Below are positions 1-8,550 of a DNA stretch of 64,000 nucleotides, piece by piece; within the stretch, counting starts at the first letter, position 1, and the number at the start of each line of letters is the position of its first letter. This DNA comes from an uncultured Oscillospiraceae bacterium (GTDB taxonomy: Bacteria > Bacillota > Clostridia > Oscillospirales > Acutalibacteraceae). The DNA lies in assembly GCA_900555015.1 (NCBI GenBank), contig USJL01000001.1:62001-126000 (forward strand). Reading direction: 5' to 3'. Below the pieces are notes generated by a model. The model saw nothing but the letters and a program-made list of their open reading frames with translations. It searched no databases and was not told where the DNA came from. The translations under genes were made by a program, and so were the position numbers.

Positions 1-676
1 CGTTTGGATTATGAGCGTCTAAGCCGATAACAACCTCGTTGCCTGTTTTTGCGGCAATTTCCCAAAAGTCTTTGTTAGGATAATTCCTTTTGTCTGTAAA
101 TCCCAAAAAGTTAAATTCAATGGGAATGTCAATTTCATTCAAGGCTGTAATCATTTGTTCCATTTTTGCTTTGTAAATACATTTGTCGCCTGTAAAATTA
201 ATTAAATCAGGGTGTGCAATGTAAGTAAATTCACCGCTTTTTGCCGCTTCGATAACCTGCGAAACATATTTGCAAAGTGTTTCTTCGGAATCTGTTTGAG
301 TGCCTGAATATTTGGCATAATCTTCATATTCATTATCAACAAAATGTTGACCCAAAATTATAAAATCATAGTGAAAACTTTTTAAATATTCCAATTCTTT
401 TTTAATTAATTTTGGGTAGTATTCAACTTCAAATCCTAATTTAATTTCTATTTTATCTTTGTATTTTTCTTTCAGCTTCATCACGCTTGAAACATAATCT
501 TTTGTTTTATCAAGTTCCATTCTGAATGTGCTTGTATGACCGTTTGGAAAAATATAAGGTGCGTGGTCGGAAAATCCTATTTCATTATATCCGTTTTTTA
601 TTGCCTTAATAACATATTCTTCGTCGGTACCCTTTGCGTGGTGGCATCTGAATGTGTGGTTGTGATAATTGTACAT
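1..676 (-). CDS. PHP-family histidinol-phosphatase, 3' end outside window
   Basis: Probable histidinol-phosphate phosphatase of the PHP (HisK/HisJ) family, the penultimate step of histidine synthesis. About 225 residues are visible; the C-terminus lies beyond position 1. PHP metal-binding motifs appear in order: YNYHNHTF near the N-terminus, GFSDHAP, GFEVEYYP, GQHF, AHPDL and GLDAHNP. The ATG at 676 directly follows the galT stop codon, so the two genes share a transcript. Its link with the histidine operon at 16.6-22.8 kb is by pathway only; they are far apart. Other PHP phosphoesterases look similar, so the substrate is inferred from family resemblance. Confidence 0.8.
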   Translation of the reverse strand, partial: MYNYHNHTFRCHHAKGTDEEYVIKAIKNGYNEIGFSDHAPYIFPNGHTSTFRMELDKTKDYVSSVMKLKEKYKDKIEIKLGFEVEYYPKLIKKELEYLKSFHYDFIILGQHFVDNEYEDYAKYSGTQTDSEETLCKYVSQVIEAAKSGEFTYIAHPDLINFTGDKCIYKAKMEQMITALNEIDIPIEFNFLGFTDKRNYPNKDFWEIAAKTGNEVVIGLDAHNPN

Positions 677-2164
677 TTATTTAACGCTTTCAATAAATTT
701 AATAAATCCGGCTTTGCCGTTTTCATCTCTTGAATAAACACCGCATTGCTCTAAAATAGATGCAAAAACAGTGCCTATTTCTTTTTGCAAAATTTCGTGG
801 CAGTTATCTGCTGTAATGTCGTATTTATTCATTATCATTTCTGCCCATTCTTTATGGCTTGCAATAGACGGAATTTCGCCGATATCTTTTCCGTTTACCA
901 TAGCGTCCGCCAATTCAGCCATTTCATTTTTAAGTCTGCTTGGCAAAACCGCAAGACCCATAACTTCTATTAATCCTATGTTTTCCTTTTTAATGTGGTG
1001 GTATTCGGGGTGTGGATGATAAAATCCTAACGGGCATTCATCTGTTGTAATGTTATTTCTTAAAACAAGGTCAAATTCAAATTCGCCGTTTCTCATTCTT
1101 GCAATAGGTGTTATTGTGTTGTGCGGCTCATCGTTTGTATTTGCGTAAATGAATGACTCTTCATCTGTGTAGTTGCGCCAAGCGTTAAGAATTTTATCTG
1201 CTAAATCAACAAGTCTTTCCTTGCTTTTTCCGCTTATTCTTATAACACTCATAGGCCATTTTACTATGCCGGCGCTAACATCTTCAAATCCGTTAAACGT
1301 TACTTTTGTTTCAACAGGTGCTTTTGCCATTGCAAATTCGTAATTGCCGCCTTGAAAATGTTCGTGGGTTAAAATTGAACCGCCTACTATCGGCAAGTCG
1401 GCATTTGAACCTATAAAGTAATGCGGAAATTTTTCAATAAAATCAAGCAGTTTTGCAAATGCACTGCGGTCTATTTTCATCGGTGTGTGTTCTGCATTAA
1501 AAACAATGCAATGTTCGTTGTAATAAACATACGGCGAATATTGAATAAAGAATTTTTCACCGCCCAGTTCTGTAGGAATAATCCTGTGGTTTTGGCGTGC
1601 AGGGTGGTTGATTCTGCCGGCATAACCTTCATTTTCTTTACAAAGCAGGCATTTGGGGTAAGATGTGGTTTTCATTTTTAAAGCCGCTGCAATGGCTTTT
1701 GGGTCTTTTTCCGGCTTTGAAAGATTTATTGTAATATCAATGTCGCCGTAGTCCGTTTTTGTAATCCATTTAATGTCGTTTTTAATTCTGTATCGGCGAA
1801 TATAATCGCTGTCATTGCTTAATTTATAATAGTAGTCTGTTGCTTCTTTTGGTGAGGATTCGTAACGCTTGTAAAATTCGGAAATAACTTCGCTTGGCTT
1901 TGGAGTAAGCAAACCCATAATTTTTGTATCAAACAAATCACGGTAAACAACACTGTCTTCGCACAGCCCGTTTTGTATTGCAAAATCTAAAATTGATGAT
2001 AAAATTTCCTGCAAGTCGGTGCTTGTTGCTTCACAGTCTTCAAAAGAATCTAAATTTAACGCTTCGCAAATTCTGTTAATTGCCCAAATTTCATCTTCTT
2101 TTTCAATCATTTGGTTTGATATTGCATAGTTTGTTAACGATTTAACGGCTGAATAAATGTTCAT
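677..2164 (-). CDS. galT: UTP--hexose-1-phosphate uridylyltransferase, class II GalT
   Basis: Transfers UMP between UDP-glucose and galactose-1-phosphate in the Leloir pathway (cytoplasmic). At 495 residues it has the long class II form typical of Firmicutes rather than the roughly 350-residue class I enzyme. Visible motifs include the CLLC segment, RINHPARQNHRIIP, a catalytic-type HEHFQ (H-x-H-x-Q) and FYHPHPEYHHIK near the C-terminus. A GAAAGAGG ribosome binding site precedes the ATG. It is the first gene of a two-gene minus-strand transcript with the PHP phosphatase, driven by the promoter at 2197-2225. No galK or galE is present here, so those steps must be encoded elsewhere. Confidence 0.95.
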   Translation of the reverse strand: MNIYSAVKSLTNYAISNQMIEKEDEIWAINRICEALNLDSFEDCEATSTDLQEILSSILDFAIQNGLCEDSVVYRDLFDTKIMGLLTPKPSEVISEFYKRYESSPKEATDYYYKLSNDSDYIRRYRIKNDIKWITKTDYGDIDITINLSKPEKDPKAIAAALKMKTTSYPKCLLCKENEGYAGRINHPARQNHRIIPTELGGEKFFIQYSPYVYYNEHCIVFNAEHTPMKIDRSAFAKLLDFIEKFPHYFIGSNADLPIVGGSILTHEHFQGGNYEFAMAKAPVETKVTFNGFEDVSAGIVKWPMSVIRISGKSKERLVDLADKILNAWRNYTDEESFIYANTNDEPHNTITPIARMRNGEFEFDLVLRNNITTDECPLGFYHPHPEYHHIKKENIGLIEVMGLAVLPSRLKNEMAELADAMVNGKDIGEIPSIASHKEWAEMIMNKYDITADNCHEILQKEIGTVFASILEQCGVYSRDENGKAGFIKFIESVK

Positions 2165-2196
2165 GTTTTTTCCTCTTTCCGAAATTTATATTTTAT

Positions 2197-2225
2197 ATTA
2201 TAATATTAGGACTTTGTTTTTTCAA
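2197..2225 (-). promoter_or_regulatory. Sigma-A promoter of galT
   Basis: On the minus strand, TTGAAA (2220-2225) and TATAAT (2197-2202) are separated by exactly 17 bp, about 30 bp upstream of the galT ATG. It diverges from the transporter promoter at 2259-2287. Confidence 0.8.
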
Positions 2226-2258
2226 TATTTAAAACAATATTTGCTCATTTTTATTTGC

Positions 2259-2287
2259 TTGAAAAAATGTGAATGTTATGTTATCAT
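2259..2287 (+). promoter_or_regulatory. Sigma-A promoter of the NSS transporter gene
   Basis: TTGAAA (2259-2264), a 17-bp spacer and TATCAT (2282-2287), about 60 bp upstream of the transporter ATG and divergent from the galT promoter. Confidence 0.65.
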
Positions 2288-2310
2288 TGTTTGGCTGTGC
2301 TTTGCACAAA

Positions 2311-2336
2311 ATGTTTGCTATAAATGTTTGCTATAA
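2311..2336 (+). repeat. Perfect 13-bp tandem duplication in the 5' UTR
   Basis: ATGTTTGCTATAA occurs twice head to tail (2311-2323 and 2324-2336), ending at the AAAGGA ribosome binding site of the transporter gene. Each copy contains an out-of-frame ATG. Confidence 0.9.
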
Positions 2337-2349
2337 AGGATAGTTTATT

Positions 2350-3831
2350 ATGGAAAGAGAAAAGTTTGGCTCAAGGCTTGGGTTTATTTTGGTTTCAGCA
2401 GGCTGTGCCGTGGGAATAGGAAATGTTTGGAAATTTCCTTATATTTGCGGAATGTACGGCGGTGCCGCATTCATTGTAATGTATTTAATATTCTTGGTTT
2501 TGCTTGGTTTTCCCATTTTGGTTTCTGAATTTGCAGTAGGCAGAGGCAGCCGGTTGGGTATGGGCAGAGCATTTGAAAAGTTAGAACCAAAGGGTACAAA
2601 ATGGCATCGTTTAAAATGGATTAGTATTATCGGTTGTTTTCTTTTGATGTCCTTTTACACAATGGTTGCCGGTTGGATGCTTTATTATGCGTATTTGGAA
2701 TTAACCGGTAAACTTGCCGGCCTTGATGTTAACGGCGTTGGCGATATGTTTGGCACAATGCTTTCTCAACCTCAAACTATGGGGCTTTGGGCATTCATTG
2801 CTATTGTTATTTCTTTTGGTATTTGCGCTCTCGGTGTGCGAAACGGCGTTGAAAAAGTAACCAAGGTTATGATGAGTTTACTTATAATATTAATGCTTGC
2901 GCTTGCAATTAATTCTGCAACATTGCCAAACGCTGGGGAGGGGTATAAATTCTATCTTGTTCCCGATTTTAAGGCTGTTGCCGGGCAGGGATTCGGCACT
3001 GCTGTGTTTGCCGCTATGAGCCATGCTTTCTTTACTCTCAGCTTGGGCATAGGCGCTATGGAAATATTCGGCAGTTACCTTGATAAAAAGAAAAAGCTGG
3101 CGGGTGAGGCTGTAAGCGTTATGGTGCTTGATACTTTTGTTGCCTTAACAGCAGGTTTTATTATTATTCCCGCATGCTTCGCTTTTGGTGTTCAACCCGA
3201 TTCGGGACCATCTCTTTTGTTTATAACATTGCCTAATTTGTTTAATCAAATGAAAGGCGGCAGAGTTTGGGGAACAATGTTCTTTGTATTTATGTCTTTT
3301 GCGGCTCTGTCTACAGTTGTTGCTGTTTTTGAGAATTTAATTGCAACATTTATTGATATGAAAGGTTGGAGCAGAAAGAAATCTGTTTTTGTAAATTTCA
3401 TAATAGTAACCTTAATTTCGGCACCTGCTGTTTTAGGCTATAATTTGTGGACAAAGGTTCAGCCATTGGGTGCAGGAACAAGTATAATGGATTTGGAAGA
3501 CTTTATAGTTTCTTATAACCTGTTGCCTCTCGGCAGTTTGCTGTTTTTAATGTTTTGCGTTCGTAAAAACGGCTGGGGATTTGAAAACTTTTTAAAAGAG
3601 GCAAATACCGGCACAGGCTTGGAGTTACCCAAGTGGGCAAGAGTTTATATGCAATATGTTTTGCCGTTAATAGTAACCGTTGTTTACCTTAAAGGTTATT
3701 ACGATTTCTTTGCAGGTCAGATTTTGGCGGTAAGAATCGGATGGATGATTTTTGCTCTTATTTTATTATTGGCAATTTTCGGCGTTTCCTTGTTTACCGG
3801 TAAAAAATCAATGAAAAAACCTAATAATTAA
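2350..3831 (+). CDS. Sodium-dependent transporter, NSS/SNF family
   Basis: Integral membrane Na+:solute symporter of the neurotransmitter:sodium symporter family, 493 residues with 11-12 predicted hydrophobic segments. The N-terminus carries the family signature FGSRLGFILVSAGCAVGIGN followed by VWKFPY, the unwound TM1 region that binds substrate and sodium. Bacterial members usually import amino acids such as tryptophan, tyrosine, leucine or alanine; the substrate cannot be read here. AAAGGA lies 9 bp before the ATG. The gene has its own promoter and ends at a strong hairpin terminator, so it is monocistronic. It diverges from galT with no evident functional link. Confidence 0.92.
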   Translation: MEREKFGSRLGFILVSAGCAVGIGNVWKFPYICGMYGGAAFIVMYLIFLVLLGFPILVSEFAVGRGSRLGMGRAFEKLEPKGTKWHRLKWISIIGCFLLMSFYTMVAGWMLYYAYLELTGKLAGLDVNGVGDMFGTMLSQPQTMGLWAFIAIVISFGICALGVRNGVEKVTKVMMSLLIILMLALAINSATLPNAGEGYKFYLVPDFKAVAGQGFGTAVFAAMSHAFFTLSLGIGAMEIFGSYLDKKKKLAGEAVSVMVLDTFVALTAGFIIIPACFAFGVQPDSGPSLLFITLPNLFNQMKGGRVWGTMFFVFMSFAALSTVVAVFENLIATFIDMKGWSRKKSVFVNFIIVTLISAPAVLGYNLWTKVQPLGAGTSIMDLEDFIVSYNLLPLGSLLFLMFCVRKNGWGFENFLKEANTGTGLELPKWARVYMQYVLPLIVTVVYLKGYYDFFAGQILAVRIGWMIFALILLLAIFGVSLFTGKKSMKKPNN

Positions 3832-3841
3832 CTGTTAATGT

Positions 3842-3899
3842 GGGCGTTTATGGCATTATGTACAAAATTTTATGCATAATTCTGTTAAACGCCCTTTTT
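3842..3899 (+). terminator. Rho-independent terminator after the NSS transporter
   Basis: GGGCGTTTA (3842-3850) pairs with TAAACGCCC (3886-3894), followed by TTTTT. Inner ATTATG and CATAAT can extend the stem. Confidence 0.85.
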
Positions 3900-3908
3900 G
3901 TTTTTGTA

Positions 3909-3937
3909 TTTACATTGCCATTTTACTTTGTTATAAT
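3909..3937 (+). promoter_or_regulatory. Promoter of the LRR surface-protein gene
   Basis: TTTACA (3909-3914), a 17-bp spacer and TATAAT (3932-3937), about 30 bp upstream of the ATG at 3969. Confidence 0.7.
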
Positions 3938-3968
3938 TGTTATATAGCAAAATTTGGGAGTAAAAATT

Positions 3969-6299
3969 ATGAAAAAAAGAGTTTTGGCTGTTTTTTTATC
4001 ACTTGTAATTTGCATTGGAGCATTTGCGGGTTTCGGTTCAAATGCTGTTTTTGCGGCTTCGGCTACATCGGGCAGCTGCGGCACAGGTGTAACATACAGC
4101 TATAATAAAGACACAAAGGTTTTAACAATCAGTGGTTCGGGCAGCATTAAGGATTACGGTCAAACAACTCTTAACCATGTTCCTTGGTATGATTTTAAAA
4201 CCGAGTGCGTTAAAGTTGTTATTAATGAGGGTATAACCGGCATAGGCGACAGAGCGTTTTATAATATGTCTGTTTTAACAAGCGTTACATTGCCGTCAAC
4301 ACTTAAAACAATAAGCGATTATTCGTTTGCCGAATGTCCTTTGCTGAATAATGTTACATTACCGTCAAACCTTCAAACAATTCGTTCATATGCGTTTCAA
4401 AAATGTACTTCCCTTACTAAAATTGTTATTCCCGACAGTGTAACAAGTTTTGGTAAAACAAGACTGGGTTCTATTGAAACGGGTTATGTTTTTGCAGATT
4501 GCACAAATCTTAAATCGGTTACATTCGGCACAGGTTTGTCTTCAACGGGTAATAGCTGCTTCAGAGACAGCGGCGTTTCAACAGTTACCTTATCCGATTC
4601 CATAACAGAAATATCAACTTATTCTTTCTTTAATTGTAAAATTCAAACAATAGAATTGCCTCAAAGAGTTGTGAAAATCGGAACCAGGTCATTTGCCAAT
4701 AATGGCTTAATTTCAAAGGTTACGGTTAATAACAGCGAATGCACTTTTGAAGGCTTGATAAATGAGGACCCGTTTAACGGCAGTCAGCAAAGTTTGGTGT
4801 TTTACGGTCATTCACAGTCAACTACACAAACATATGCAAACGAGCATAATTACGGATTTGTGTCATTAGACCCGTGCGCTCATGATAATCTCAGCGAGGT
4901 AATAACATTAGAGCCTACCTGTACCGAAAAAGGCTCTAAAAATATTGTTTGTGATGATTGCGGCGCAGTAGTAAGAACAGAAGAAATTGACGCTTTAGGT
5001 CATGATTTTAAAACCTTTAATACTGCCGATATGACAGAGGCGGACGGTCATATTTACGAATATCAGGAATGCAGCAGATGCGGACAGGAGAATTGCATTT
5101 ATACACATAATGAATGGGTAGATGGCAATTACGACGAAACATACACGGGAAAATGTACTACGGTTTTGCGTGTAACAAAAACCTGCAAAATTTGCGGAAA
5201 AACAGACAGTCAGTTTACTACAGGCCATAAAATGGGTAAGGTTACTTCCGAAGTACCGGCAACTTGCACAGAAGCCGGAAGTCAAACCGGAACATGTTCA
5301 AGATGCGGCGAAACCTTCACGCAGGAGGTTGCGGCTTTGGGTCATAAAAATGTTGTAACTCAATCCTATGATACCGATGACGGACATACTTACACTTATT
5401 ACAAATGCTCTGTTTGCAACGAGGAATCAACCGTTTGCACTCATAATGAATGGGTAGAAGGTTATTACACAGAATTTGAAATTTCGCCTGTTTCCTGCAC
5501 TGCAAACGGAACAGTTGAAAGAACATGTACTGTTTGCAAGAAAGTGGAAGATGAAACAATTTTAATGACCGGTCATGATTATGATGAGGGCGTTGTAACA
5601 AAAGAACCGGATTGCACAAACACAGGTACAAAAACACGTACCTGCAAAAATTGCGGCAATACCTTGGATGTTCCTATTGCAAAATTAGGCCATAATTATG
5701 AAGAATCCGAAGTCTTGAAAGAGCCAACATGCACAAGCGTGGGAACAGGAACAAGAACATGTACACGGTGTGGAGATAAGGTTTCTTACACTCTTAACGC
5801 ATTGGGACATGATATTTCAAATGCACAGGATTATAAGTACATAAAAGAACCTACTTGTATTGATAACGGCACAGCATCAGGCACTTGTGCTAATTGCGGC
5901 GAGGTTGTTGAGGAAACCGTAAATGCTTTGGGTCATGATTTGGATACGGAAAATCAAACGGTTGAAACTGCACCTACCTGCACGGAAAGCGGCACGGCTA
6001 CGGTTGTTTGCAAGCGTTGCGGCTCAAACGAAACTGTTATTTTGGATGCATTGGGTCATAACTACACATTTACAAAGAAGAGCGACAGCGGCGAAACATT
6101 TATTTATAACTGCACAAGATGCGGCGGCGAAACGATATATCTTCAAAGAGTTCTTGTGCCTTTGTTTAAACCGAACATTAACAAAAATGTTGCTGATTTA
6201 GATAATGGTTACAGGCTTGATATTAACAAAGACGGCGTTATCAATATGCGTGATTATTCGTTGATTAACGGATATACTCAAATTAAAAGCGAGAACTAA
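3969..6299 (+). CDS. Secreted BspA-like LRR protein with cysteine cassettes and dockerin-like tail
   Basis: Large exported protein (776 residues) of unknown specific function, probably a cell-surface adhesin or scaffold component. A signal peptide starts MKKRVLAVFLSL and ends near FAASA. Residues about 30-300 are BspA-type LRR_5 repeats with the LPSTLKTI / IGDRAFYN pattern. Residues about 300-715 hold eight or nine cysteine cassettes of the form PTC-x3-G-x5-C-x2-C-G ending in LGH, which look like small metal- or disulfide-stabilised knuckles. The last 40 residues contain DINKDGVINMRD, a single Ca2+-binding dockerin-type loop rather than the usual pair. The ATG at 3969 is chosen because GGGAG at 3956-3960 lies 8 bp upstream; an in-frame TTG at 3954 overlaps that site. 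Monocistronic. Confidence 0.85.
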   Translation: MKKRVLAVFLSLVICIGAFAGFGSNAVFAASATSGSCGTGVTYSYNKDTKVLTISGSGSIKDYGQTTLNHVPWYDFKTECVKVVINEGITGIGDRAFYNMSVLTSVTLPSTLKTISDYSFAECPLLNNVTLPSNLQTIRSYAFQKCTSLTKIVIPDSVTSFGKTRLGSIETGYVFADCTNLKSVTFGTGLSSTGNSCFRDSGVSTVTLSDSITEISTYSFFNCKIQTIELPQRVVKIGTRSFANNGLISKVTVNNSECTFEGLINEDPFNGSQQSLVFYGHSQSTTQTYANEHNYGFVSLDPCAHDNLSEVITLEPTCTEKGSKNIVCDDCGAVVRTEEIDALGHDFKTFNTADMTEADGHIYEYQECSRCGQENCIYTHNEWVDGNYDETYTGKCTTVLRVTKTCKICGKTDSQFTTGHKMGKVTSEVPATCTEAGSQTGTCSRCGETFTQEVAALGHKNVVTQSYDTDDGHTYTYYKCSVCNEESTVCTHNEWVEGYYTEFEISPVSCTANGTVERTCTVCKKVEDETILMTGHDYDEGVVTKEPDCTNTGTKTRTCKNCGNTLDVPIAKLGHNYEESEVLKEPTCTSVGTGTRTCTRCGDKVSYTLNALGHDISNAQDYKYIKEPTCIDNGTASGTCANCGEVVEETVNALGHDLDTENQTVETAPTCTESGTATVVCKRCGSNETVILDALGHNYTFTKKSDSGETFIYNCTRCGGETIYLQRVLVPLFKPNINKNVADLDNGYRLDINKDGVINMRDYSLINGYTQIKSEN

Positions 6300-6311
6300 A
6301 TAAAATATTTT

Positions 6312-6369
6312 GGGCATACGGCATAAAGGTGTTTAATTATTCTTTAAGCGGTGTGCCCTTGTTTTTTTA
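6312..6369 (+). terminator. Terminator between the LRR gene and pyrH
   Basis: GGGCATAC (6312-6319) pairs with GTGTGCCC (6351-6358) with one wobble, followed by a T-rich run. The loop is long. Confidence 0.7.
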
Positions 6370-6484
6370 TCGGTATCTTTAACAAATATCGACTGTTAAA
6401 TTTAGGGAGTTTTTTCATCTTAAACTATTTACTTTAAACTTAATTTATATTATTATATATAATATAAAAAAACGGAGGTCTGAT

Positions 6485-7198
6485 ATGAGCACTCAATATA
6501 AACGCATTTTGTTAAAATTAAGCGGAGAGGTTCTTGCCGGTTCAAAGGGAACAGGCATTGATAATGAAACAGTTGTAAAAATTTGTAAATCAGTTAAAAA
6601 AGTTGCCGATTTAGGAGTTCAGGTTGGCATTGTAGTCGGCGGCGGAAACTTTTGGCGCGGCAGAACAAGCGAGGGTATGGACCGTGCAAGGGCAGACCAT
6701 ATCGGCATGCTTGCAACGGCAATGAATTCACTTGCACTTTGCGATGCACTTGAGCAGCTTGGCGCAGATGTAAGAGTTCAAACAGCTATTGAAATGAGGC
6801 AAATTGCCGAACCGTACATCAGAAATAAAGCAATTCGTCATTTTGAAAAAGGCAGAATTGTTATTTTCGGTTGCGGCACAGGTTCACCTTTCTTTTCAAC
6901 AGACACTGCTGCCGCTCTTCGCAGCGTTGAAATTAATGCAGATGCTTTGCTTAAAGCAACTAATGTTGACGGCGTTTATGATAAAGACCCGAATAAATAT
7001 GACGATGCGGTTAAGTTTGATACCGTTTCATTTAAAGAAGTTATTAACAGAGATTTAAAGGTTATGGATTCAACCGCATTTTCACTTTGTAAAGATAACG
7101 ATATGTCAATCGTTGTGTTTAACCTTGAGGAAGACCCTGAAAATGTTGTTAAAGCCGTTATGGGCGAACCTATCGGTACAGTTGTAAGTAATAATTAA
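6485..7198 (+). CDS. pyrH: UMP kinase
   Basis: Phosphorylates UMP to UDP with ATP, committing pyrimidine nucleotides to RNA, DNA and UDP-sugar synthesis. At 237 residues it has the normal length for the hexameric bacterial amino-acid-kinase-fold enzyme. Visible motifs include [22 protein letters not shown] and the nucleotide-binding region [26 protein letters not shown] precedes the ATG. It is the first gene of a long operon (pyrH-frr-uppS-cdsA-dxr-rseP-ispG-polC). The usual upstream rpsB-tsf pair is absent and the LRR gene is there instead. A promoter probably lies in the AT-rich stretch with TATAAT at 6458-6463, but I see no good -35 at 17 bp. Confidence 0.97.
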   Translation: MSTQYKRILLKLSGEVLAGSKGTGIDNETVVKICKSVKKVADLGVQVGIVVGGGNFWRGRTSEGMDRARADHIGMLATAMNSLALCDALEQLGADVRVQTAIEMRQIAEPYIRNKAIRHFEKGRIVIFGCGTGSPFFSTDTAAALRSVEINADALLKATNVDGVYDKDPNKYDDAVKFDTVSFKEVINRDLKVMDSTAFSLCKDNDMSIVVFNLEEDPENVVKAVMGEPIGTVVSNN

Positions 7199-7212
7199 CG
7201 GAGGTTTTAGTA

Positions 7213-7767
7213 ATGGAAACTGTATTTAATAAAACGAAAGAAAAAATGGAAAAATGCCTTGATTCTTTAAACAGAGATTATAAGGCTGTTCGTGCAGGTC
7301 GTGCAAACCCTGCTATTTTAGACAGAGTAACGGTTGATTATTACGGCGTACCTACTCCGTTAAATCAAATGGCTGCAATCAGCGTTCCGGAACCGAGAAT
7401 GCTTATGATTCAACCGTGGGATGCAAGCACACTTAAAGAAATCGAAAAGGCAATTAACACTGCCGAAATCGGAATTAATCCAAGTAACGACGGTAAAGTT
7501 ATTCGTCTTGCTTTCCCTGCATTAACGGAAGAACGCAGAAAAGAACTTGTTAAAGATATTTCTAAGCGTGCAGAAGAAGGCAAGGTTGCAGTTCGCAACG
7601 TTCGCCGTGACGCTATGGATGATATTAAAAAGCTAAAAAAAGATAACCAGATTACAGAGGATGACCAAAAAGACGGAGAGAAAAAGCTTCAAGATATAAC
7701 AGACAGTTATATTAAACAAATTGAAGAAATGGAAAAAGCAAAAGAGCAGGAAGTTCTTTCAATTTAA
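7213..7767 (+). CDS. frr: Ribosome recycling factor
   Basis: With EF-G, splits the post-termination ribosome into subunits. At 184 residues it has the standard length. The conserved stretches KAVRAGRANPAILD and KVIRLAFPALTEERRKELVK are present, as is the long three-helix-bundle C-terminus rich in Lys and Glu. The gene lies 14 bp after pyrH with a GGAGG ribosome binding site, the usual pyrH-frr pairing in bacteria. Expression is presumably from the pyrH promoter. A GC-rich hairpin follows at 7783-7802. Confidence 0.97.
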   Translation: METVFNKTKEKMEKCLDSLNRDYKAVRAGRANPAILDRVTVDYYGVPTPLNQMAAISVPEPRMLMIQPWDASTLKEIEKAINTAEIGINPSNDGKVIRLAFPALTEERRKELVKDISKRAEEGKVAVRNVRRDAMDDIKKLKKDNQITEDDQKDGEKKLQDITDSYIKQIEEMEKAKEQEVLSI

Positions 7768-7782
7768 TTTTTCTAAAATAAA

Positions 7783-7802
7783 GGCGGGGGATTTCCTCCG
7801 CC
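7783..7802 (+). other. GC-rich hairpin between frr and uppS
   Basis: GGCGGGGG (7783-7790) can pair with CCTCCGCC (7795-7802) around a 4-nt loop. No clean T-run follows, so it is more likely a partial terminator or an mRNA-processing or stability element than a full stop. Confidence 0.5.
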
Positions 7803-7830
7803 GTTCTGTCATTTTAAAGGAGCAATAAAA

Positions 7831-8547
7831 ATGGCTATTTTTAATAAAAAAGAACAGGTAAAAACAGAATTTTCTCTTCTTCCGAAACATTTGGGCATAA
7901 TTATGGACGGTAACGGCAGATGGGCAAAAAAGCGCGGTTTGCCAAGAACCGCCGGTCATAAAGTGGGCGCCGATGTTTTTAAAAAGATTTCAAAAGAATG
8001 CGGCAGACTCGGTATTGAAGAAGTAACGTTTTATGCTTTTTCTACCGAAAATTGGAAGCGCCCCAAAGAAGAAGTTGACGCTTTAATGAAACTTTTTCAC
8101 GATTATTTAATTGAGGCAAAGGAAGATTTGGAAGAAAGCGGAAATATGCGTATTCACTTCGTAGGCGAGCGTGAGGGTATCAGCCCCGACCTTTTAAAAC
8201 TAATGGATGACGCTGTTGAAACCACTGATTCCAGAACAGGCACAATAATTAATCTTGCCGTTAATTACGGCGGCAGGCAGGAAATTGTTTCAGCCGTAAA
8301 TAAGCTTATTGCTTCAGGTAAAACATTAATTACGGAAGATGATATAAGCAATAATGTTTACACTGCGCCTGATTGCGATTTAATAATTCGCCCCAGCGGT
8401 GAAGAAAGACTTTCAAATTTCCTTTTGTGGCAGGCAGCTTACAGTGAGTTTTGGTACAGCGATGTTTTGTGGCCTGATTTTACAGAAAAGGATTTACACA
8501 GTGCACTTGCTGAATTTGAAAAACGAAACCGCAGATTCGGAGGATAA
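7831..8547 (+). CDS. uppS: Isoprenyl transferase (undecaprenyl diphosphate synthase)
   Basis: Condenses isopentenyl diphosphate units onto farnesyl diphosphate to build the C55 lipid carrier for peptidoglycan and other wall polymers. At 238 residues it has the cis-prenyltransferase length. Signature HLGIIMDGNGRWAKKRGLPR holds the catalytic Asp, and AFSTENWKRP and the C-terminal RPSGEERLSNFLLWQ motif bind substrate. AAAGGAG precedes the ATG. It is followed after 3 bp by cdsA. Together with dxr and ispG in the same operon, it places isoprenoid precursor synthesis and its main user in one transcript. Confidence 0.96.
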   Translation: MAIFNKKEQVKTEFSLLPKHLGIIMDGNGRWAKKRGLPRTAGHKVGADVFKKISKECGRLGIEEVTFYAFSTENWKRPKEEVDALMKLFHDYLIEAKEDLEESGNMRIHFVGEREGISPDLLKLMDDAVETTDSRTGTIINLAVNYGGRQEIVSAVNKLIASGKTLITEDDISNNVYTAPDCDLIIRPSGEERLSNFLLWQAAYSEFWYSDVLWPDFTEKDLHSALAEFEKRNRRFGG

Positions 8548-8550
8548 AAA

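Noticed and set aside
3954..3968. TTG start five codons upstream for the LRR protein
   Set aside because: It overlaps the GGGAG site that serves the ATG at 3969, where a normal signal peptide (MKKRV...) begins.
5317..5637. Minus-strand open frame rich in Cys, His and Leu
   Set aside because: Antisense to the repetitive cysteine cassettes of the LRR gene; repeat codons avoid stops on the other strand. No site or promoter.
4870..6060. Possible DNA-level repeat array or CRISPR
   Set aside because: Similarity is at protein level (cysteine cassettes) with variable spacing and DNA sequence; no identical direct repeats with unique spacers.
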